A DNA stretch of 54,070 bases from Collinsella sp. (lineage in GTDB: Bacteria; Actinomycetota; Coriobacteriia; Coriobacteriales; Coriobacteriaceae): positions 1 through 54,070 of the forward strand of contig DXMY01000023.1 in assembly GCA_019413925.1 (NCBI GenBank), read 5' to 3'. The position numbers and the translations under genes were made by a program. A model generated the notes under the pieces. That model worked only from the letters and a program-made list of their open reading frames with translations. It had not been told where the DNA came from and did no database searches. This document shows positions 49,568 through 54,070 of the stretch, in pieces. The stretch's first letter is position 1. Each line of letters begins with the position of its first letter.

Positions 49568-49601
49568 GCCACCACAAAGGGAGCAGGCGCTTTGCGGTGG
49601 C
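49568..49601 (+). terminator. CCACAAAGG-family hairpin, copy 4
   Basis: GCCACCACAAAG (49568-49579) pairs with CTTTGCGGTGGC (49590-49601) with one mismatch, 13 bases after the HAD stop codon. Confidence 0.6.
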
Positions 49602-49742
49602 TTCAGGCGATTTGGGCGAATTGATGCCTAAAATCTGCGCGAAAATTCAAATAACGTTGTCTGAACATCATACTTCTAACCACCGATGGGTTAAAGATAT
49701 TCTCATCAATTTGGTAGGTTATTCCTTCCGGTTAATGACCCA

Positions 49743-49773
49743 CCGCTCACGGTCGATTTTCGACTGTGAGCGG
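49743..49773. terminator. Hairpin in the AT-rich gap before the adhesin gene
   Basis: CCGCTCACGGTCG (49743-49755) pairs with CGACTGTGAGCGG (49761-49773) with one G-T pair and a T-rich loop. The rest of the 49602-49935 gap is AT-rich with no gene that I can support. Confidence 0.5.
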
Positions 49774-49939
49774 GATGTTTGCTCTTGAGCAAAATGTTGT
49801 GCAAATGAATCTAATGCCATTAAAAAATGATGGGCAACTAAATTACCAGTAGAAACAAAAATTAGATAGCGAATAAACGAAGGTAAATCTGAGCAAATGT
49901 CAAGAGAATTGAGAACTTGCTACAAAAATGTCGGTTTTG

Positions 49940-49969
49940 TTGCTCAGATGTTTAAACGATCGTTATAAT
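49940..49969 (+). promoter_or_regulatory. Promoter of the adhesin-pilin operon
   Basis: TTGCTC (49940-49945), 18 bases, then a consensus TATAAT (49964-49969), 90 bases before the start codon. Confidence 0.6.
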
Positions 49970-50058
49970 TGCATTAGTAAACGAGCGCAATTACAGATTG
50001 CGCAGATACGTTTGATCGTGAAAGAGTAAGATCGCGGTCTCTTGGGGAGGAGACATCG

Positions 50059-53000
50059 ATGAAAGCAAATTCAGACAAATCTAAGCAGAGTAGCAAAGCG
50101 ACACATCGTGTACTAGCAGGTGTTTTGTGCGGCGCTTCCGTTTTGAGCCTGGTGCTGTCGCTCGTCATGCCCCCGATCTCGCAGGCCATTGCCAACGACG
50201 CCCAGCCAGTTTCTACCGAGGAAACTGTAATGGGGGGGGGTTCCTCAAGTGAGTCTACTGATGTAGACAACACCACCAACGGGGATACCGAAAACCAGAA
50301 TAGTGACGACGCCGAGGGTGACGAGACCGGAGACGATGCACAGCCTGAGGGACAGTCCGAGGACGCTTTGCAGGCAGAAGATAATATTGCACCGACTGTC
50401 GAAACTGTTGCTGCGGTTGTGGAGAACGAGCAAACTGAAGCGGCTGTCGGGGAAATAGCTAACGCAGGCGAGCTTCACGATAAGCTCCAGAGTGTTCAAG
50501 CGGGTCAAACTGCCAGCTTTACGCTTACAGCTGATATTGACTATGCTGATGAAATCACGCTTAACAAAAGTGACAGTAAGATTACGCTGAACCTAAGCGA
50601 TCATAAAATCACGCATTCAGGCAACAATTCAAACAAGCCACTTTTCAGTGTGAGCAATCGTGCCGAGTTTACAATCACGGATTCTGATCCGGATGATAAG
50701 GTCACTGGCACTCAGCAGCTGCAGAATCAAGGCCAGGATTTGGTTCGTGAGAATTATGGCAAGAAGGGCGAGGTCGTCCATGACAAGGATGGCATCCCGA
50801 CCGAGCTCACCTATTACGTAACCAAATCGTCCGCTAGTGGTACGGGCACAACGGAGTCGCTTGAAACGCATAAGGTCAAAATCAAGGGTGCAATTGTCTC
50901 GACTGCACCCCAGGGCTCCACATTGAAGCTCATTAACATCTACGCGGGCGGCAAGTTTAACCTTCAGCGCGGTGTGCTTACTCAAAAGGAAAATTGCAAC
51001 GTCGGCAACCTCATCTATGCCGAGAACGGTTCCACCGTCAATATGAGCGGTGGCTACGTTTGTGGTGCCTCTAAGGGAACTGACGGCGCTGGCATCAAAG
51101 TAACTAATTATTATGGTACTGCTTCGACCCTTAATCTGACCGGTGGCGTAATCGCTGGCAACTATGCCCCGAATGGCGGCGGTGTGTACGCTATCGGCTC
51201 TACAATCAACATGACCAACGGTACGATTTCTGGTAATGGTACGTTCGAGGATCAGCCAGGTTATGGCGCGGGCATCTGTGCGCTTGGCTCTGATGTGACT
51301 GTCTCGGGTGGCTATATTACCAACAACAATAATCAATACAATTACGAGGTCAAGAACGGGGCCAATCACAAGGGCAACGGTTGCCACGGCGGCGGCGGTA
51401 TCGCTGCTTATAACGGGGGCAGCCTGCAGATCAGTGGTGGCTGCATCACCGGCAACTATTCTGCCGAGGCTGGCGGCGGTGTTTACGCGGGCAATTGGAC
51501 TCAGCCTCTTGATAAATTTAAGGTATGTGGTGGAATTATTGCTAGCAACGTGGCGGAGCTCTCCGAGGGCGGCGGCATCCGTATCGCCGCACCCACCCTC
51601 GGCGAGTTTGAAGTGCCGAAAGGTTCACACGCTTATATCACTAACAATACGACCAATACCACCAACGACTGGGGTGGCGGCGGCGTGTTCGTCCAGGGTG
51701 GCAACAGTGGCGATAATGTTAATTCAGCGAGCCTCAAGATTTATAACGCATTGATTACCAACAATGATGCCGAGGGCTTTGGCGGTGGCTTCGCTGCCTG
51801 CCCGAGTGGCAAGACGGCGATTACCGACACCAAAGGTATTGCGATTTATGACAACACTGACCACGACGGCAAAAATCGATCGGGCGGCAGCAATGGGAAG
51901 AGCGAGGACTGGAATTTCAATGAGAAGGATGATAAGGGCGGCGAAATAACCCCAGCTTTTATAGCTGCCGGCCATGAGGACCTTTTCCTAATTCACGACT
52001 CTGCCAATTCTGAAACTAATCCGTATATCGCTGCCGTAACCGGTCAAATGCTTGGTGGCGGTGCTGCGAATTGGTCGGGCACGATCGACAAAACGACGCC
52101 AACGTCTATCGGCAAGTACGAAGGCGCTCAGGCTAAGTACATGATTGGCCTTAAATCTGAGCCGATTCAGGAGGATAAGGATGCTGCTACCGCGGCTGCG
52201 ACCCTCTACATCACGGGCAACAAGTCCAACATCCACGGCGGCGGCATCATGACCAACGGCGACGTTGTCGCTGGCTCCACCCAAGAGGTCAAGGTTTATC
52301 CCAAGATGAAGCTCAATGGCTCCAAGGTGTTTGAGGACGGCACGCTTAAAGGAAATGACTTTGATTTCCAGCTACTCAAGCAGAACAAGATTATTGACGA
52401 ACAAGGCGGGATCACATATACGGTTCCGAGCTTTGATTCCAACCGCGGTCTTCAGCTCAATGGCTGCTCGGTGGTTAATACGGTGAAAAACGACGAGAGC
52501 GGCAATTTCTCCTTTGACCTGGGTGAAGTTTATGCCGATGACGAACTTGTTTACTACTTGGTAGAGGTTCCAGGCACGGACAAGGACGTTAATTACGACA
52601 AGGCAATCTACAAGATAGATCCTACGGTCACAGAGGATTCGACCAGGATGCACGAGGTGCTTGGTATTAAATACAAGTACTACACGGTAAGTAACGTGAA
52701 GATCACCAAGATATCTGATGGCACTACTGAGCCTGAGACCGTGGTTACCCCAACGTCTGAAGGTGACGTTGCATGCGTTGCACTTACTGACGGTGCGACT
52801 TTCACCAACACGTACATCCAGTACACCTCCACAGGCTCTTGGACTCCTAAGGCGACTAAGGTCGTTGAGGGTGGCGAGATGAAGGAGTTTACGCTCGAGT
52901 TTGCGGATAATGTAAAGTTCAAAGGAGATAGTCTCAAGACTGAGACGACCTCTGCGACGGGCAAGAATCCTCAAACGTTGATCTTTGATTCCATCAGCTA

Positions 53001-53424
53001 TGACTTGAGCAAACTCGAGGGTGGGGATACCACCAAACGCGGTGCTTCCAAGACCTTCACGTACTACGTGCGTGAGAAGAACGATAGCTCGATTTTCTCG
53101 CATTACAAATTCGACCAGTCGGTCTACAAGTTTACGGTTGTTGCAACGGATGACACCAATAGAGCCATCGACTGCCAGGTGACCTACAGGAAGGGAACCG
53201 TTGACTCTGATGGCAAGTGGAAAGACGCCGAACCCGCCGACCACAAGCTCACCGACACCTCCATCCCCACCTTCACCAACACCTACTCCACCTCTTTGCC
53301 CCTTTCTGGTATGTCAGGCGTCACTCTGACGTACCTTGCCGGCGCGGCGGTGCTTTGCGCTGCTGCGGCCTGGATGCACATTCGTCGCAAGGCGAATGCG
53401 AAGGGAGGTAGGCGTCGTGAATAA
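50059..53424 (+). CDS. Large sortase-anchored adhesin/tip pilin with FctA-type domains
   Basis: 1121 residues. A signal peptide (VLAGVLCGASVLSLVLSLVM) is followed by an acidic low-complexity region (~50-130), a right-handed beta-helix-like region of GGG/ISGG repeats (~300-600), and two Spy0128/FctA-like pilin domains (from ~745 and ~925) with the K...FTNTY pairs expected to form isopeptide bonds. The sorting signal is LPLSG at 1080-1084, a variant of LPXTG, then a membrane helix and RRK tail. It is AT-richer than its neighbours, especially up to ~52 kb. A G9 tract at 50232-50240 lies in codons 58-61. The next pilin gene overlaps its stop by eight bases. Sortase is expected beyond the window. 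Confidence 0.85.
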   Translation: MKANSDKSKQSSKATHRVLAGVLCGASVLSLVLSLVMPPISQAIANDAQPVSTEETVMGGGSSSESTDVDNTTNGDTENQNSDDAEGDETGDDAQPEGQSEDALQAEDNIAPTVETVAAVVENEQTEAAVGEIANAGELHDKLQSVQAGQTASFTLTADIDYADEITLNKSDSKITLNLSDHKITHSGNNSNKPLFSVSNRAEFTITDSDPDDKVTGTQQLQNQGQDLVRENYGKKGEVVHDKDGIPTELTYYVTKSSASGTGTTESLETHKVKIKGAIVSTAPQGSTLKLINIYAGGKFNLQRGVLTQKENCNVGNLIYAENGSTVNMSGGYVCGASKGTDGAGIKVTNYYGTASTLNLTGGVIAGNYAPNGGGVYAIGSTINMTNGTISGNGTFEDQPGYGAGICALGSDVTVSGGYITNNNNQYNYEVKNGANHKGNGCHGGGGIAAYNGGSLQISGGCITGNYSAEAGGGVYAGNWTQPLDKFKVCGGIIASNVAELSEGGGIRIAAPTLGEFEVPKGSHAYITNNTTNTTNDWGGGGVFVQGGNSGDNVNSASLKIYNALITNNDAEGFGGGFAACPSGKTAITDTKGIAIYDNTDHDGKNRSGGSNGKSEDWNFNEKDDKGGEITPAFIAAGHEDLFLIHDSANSETNPYIAAVTGQMLGGGAANWSGTIDKTTPTSIGKYEGAQAKYMIGLKSEPIQEDKDAATAAATLYITGNKSNIHGGGIMTNGDVVAGSTQEVKVYPKMKLNGSKVFEDGTLKGNDFDFQLLKQNKIIDEQGGITYTVPSFDSNRGLQLNGCSVVNTVKNDESGNFSFDLGEVYADDELVYYLVEVPGTDKDVNYDKAIYKIDPTVTEDSTRMHEVLGIKYKYYTVSNVKITKISDGTTEPETVVTPTSEGDVACVALTDGATFTNTYIQYTSTGSWTPKATKVVEGGEMKEFTLEFADNVKFKGDSLKTETTSATGKNPQTLIFDSISYDLSKLEGGDTTKRGASKTFTYYVREKNDSSIFSHYKFDQSVYKFTVVATDDTNRAIDCQVTYRKGTVDSDGKWKDAEPADHKLTDTSIPTFTNTYSTSLPLSGMSGVTLTYLAGAAVLCAAAAWMHIRRKANAKGGRRRE
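50232..50240 (+). repeat. G9 homopolymer tract in the adhesin coding region
   Basis: Nine consecutive G follow AT of codon 58. The present length keeps the gene open. One extra G gives TGA five codons later; one fewer gives TAG about nine codons later. It has the properties of a slipped-strand phase-variation site. Confidence 0.85.
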
Positions 53425-54070
53425 GAAAGTTTGCTCCTTCCCGATCTTGTTTGCGCTGCTTGCCCTCCTGATCGGCACCTGCGCGGTTGTGTTCCCCGCT
53501 TCCGCGCAGGCCGCGCCGACCTCGACCGGTTCCATTACGGTGAGCGGCACCGTGGCGAGCAGCTACGACGCCTACCAGATCTTTAGCGCCAATGTCGTCG
53601 ACGGCGACAGCGACGCCAAGATCGCCACCGATCTCGCCTGGGCAAGCGACGCCGTGCGCGACGCCACACTGCCTGTGCTGCACAGCGCCGGCATGCCCAA
53701 TTCCCAGACCACCGCGCAGGAAGCTGCCGAGTGGCTCAACACCGATTCCCACCTTACGAGCGCGCTGAGCGCACAGCTCGCTCGATCCCTTCAGAGCTCT
53801 GGCGCCGTGCCCGTGGCCCTTACCGCGGGCATGGCGGCCGAGCTGCCCTGCGGCTACTGGCTCATCGTCGCCGACGACGACGCCATCACCCAGAACGAGG
53901 CCGGCACCGCGCCGATCATGGCCCTGGTGGGCGGCAGCGCCGTCACCGTCAAGCCCAAGGCGGCGACCCCCAAGGTGTCCAAGCATGTGCTGGAGGACAG
54001 CGCCGCCGCATGGCAGAAGGCCGCCGACGCCACGGTTGCCGACGACCTGTACTGGCGCCTCTCTGCCACG
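53417..54070 (+). CDS. Isopeptide-forming fimbrial major pilin, N-terminal part (runs off window)
   Basis: At least 218 residues; no stop before the window end. The start is GTG 53417 (ribosome site GGGAGGTAGG), eight bases before the end of the adhesin gene, giving coupling. A signal peptide (FALLALLIGTCAVVFPASAQA) leads to a D1-like domain (SSYDAYQIFSANV), and VKPKAATPKVSKHV is a likely pilin-motif Lys region like that used by class C sortases. The sorting signal would lie outside. Base composition is as GC-rich as the core genes, unlike the adhesin before it. Confidence 0.8.
   Translation, partial: MNKKVCSFPILFALLALLIGTCAVVFPASAQAAPTSTGSITVSGTVASSYDAYQIFSANVVDGDSDAKIATDLAWASDAVRDATLPVLHSAGMPNSQTTAQEAAEWLNTDSHLTSALSAQLARSLQSSGAVPVALTAGMAAELPCGYWLIVADDDAITQNEAGTAPIMALVGGSAVTVKPKAATPKVSKHVLEDSAAAWQKAADATVADDLYWRLSAT

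Overview
The window looks like a chromosome segment of a human-gut Coriobacteriia member, most like Collinsella. The reasons are the GC-rich coding sequence, Gram-positive sorting-signal surface proteins, the gene repertoire (feoAAB, kdpFABC with divergent kdpDE, glnA with a GlnR-like regulator, paired ABC exporter), and intergenic spaces full of long hairpins that recur within the window. No rRNA, tRNA or CRISPR array was seen.

Layout. 1-141 is the cut-off end of an IS3/IS150-type insertion sequence. 360-2618 (minus) is a lar operon (larB, a larC lacking its C-terminal domain, a TetR regulator) behind a palindromic operator. serB (minus) and aspS (plus) diverge at about 3.4-3.6 kb. 5.7-10.6 kb is an Ebg-type beta-galactosidase locus: LacI repressor, three identical CAACCGGTTG operators, ebgA and ebgC. 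An APC permease, an HPr-like protein and the ferrous iron operon feoA-feoA-feoB with a Cys-rich accessory follow. 16.5-24.8 kb holds the potassium system: kdpDE on minus, kdpFABC on plus. A flavin/Fe-S oxidoreductase follows. 27.0-29.3 kb is an accessory patch with a decayed regulator, an AAA+ ATPase bracketed by two helically phased repeat arrays, and two hairpin elements. 29.3-37.5 kb carries two orphan regulators, glnA, a GlnR-like regulator, htrA and ligA. 37.7-43 kb is export: a MATE pump and a heterodimeric ABC exporter. 43.2-46.9 kb has a possible PD-(D/E)XK protein between two copies of one hairpin, then moaA and a moaC-mobB fusion. An MFS pump with a structured, leader-ORF-bearing 5' region and a HAD phosphatase follow. 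49.6-54.07 kb is an AT-richer pilus/adhesin locus running off the end.

Regulation is unusually visible. There are LacI operators, a lar palindrome, iron-box-like repeats, a GlnR-type box before glnA, a possible translational attenuator before the MFS pump, and a G9 tract in the adhesin gene at which either one-base slip gives an early stop. At least six repeat classes occupy the intergenic spaces. Product calls rest on motif recognition without database searches.
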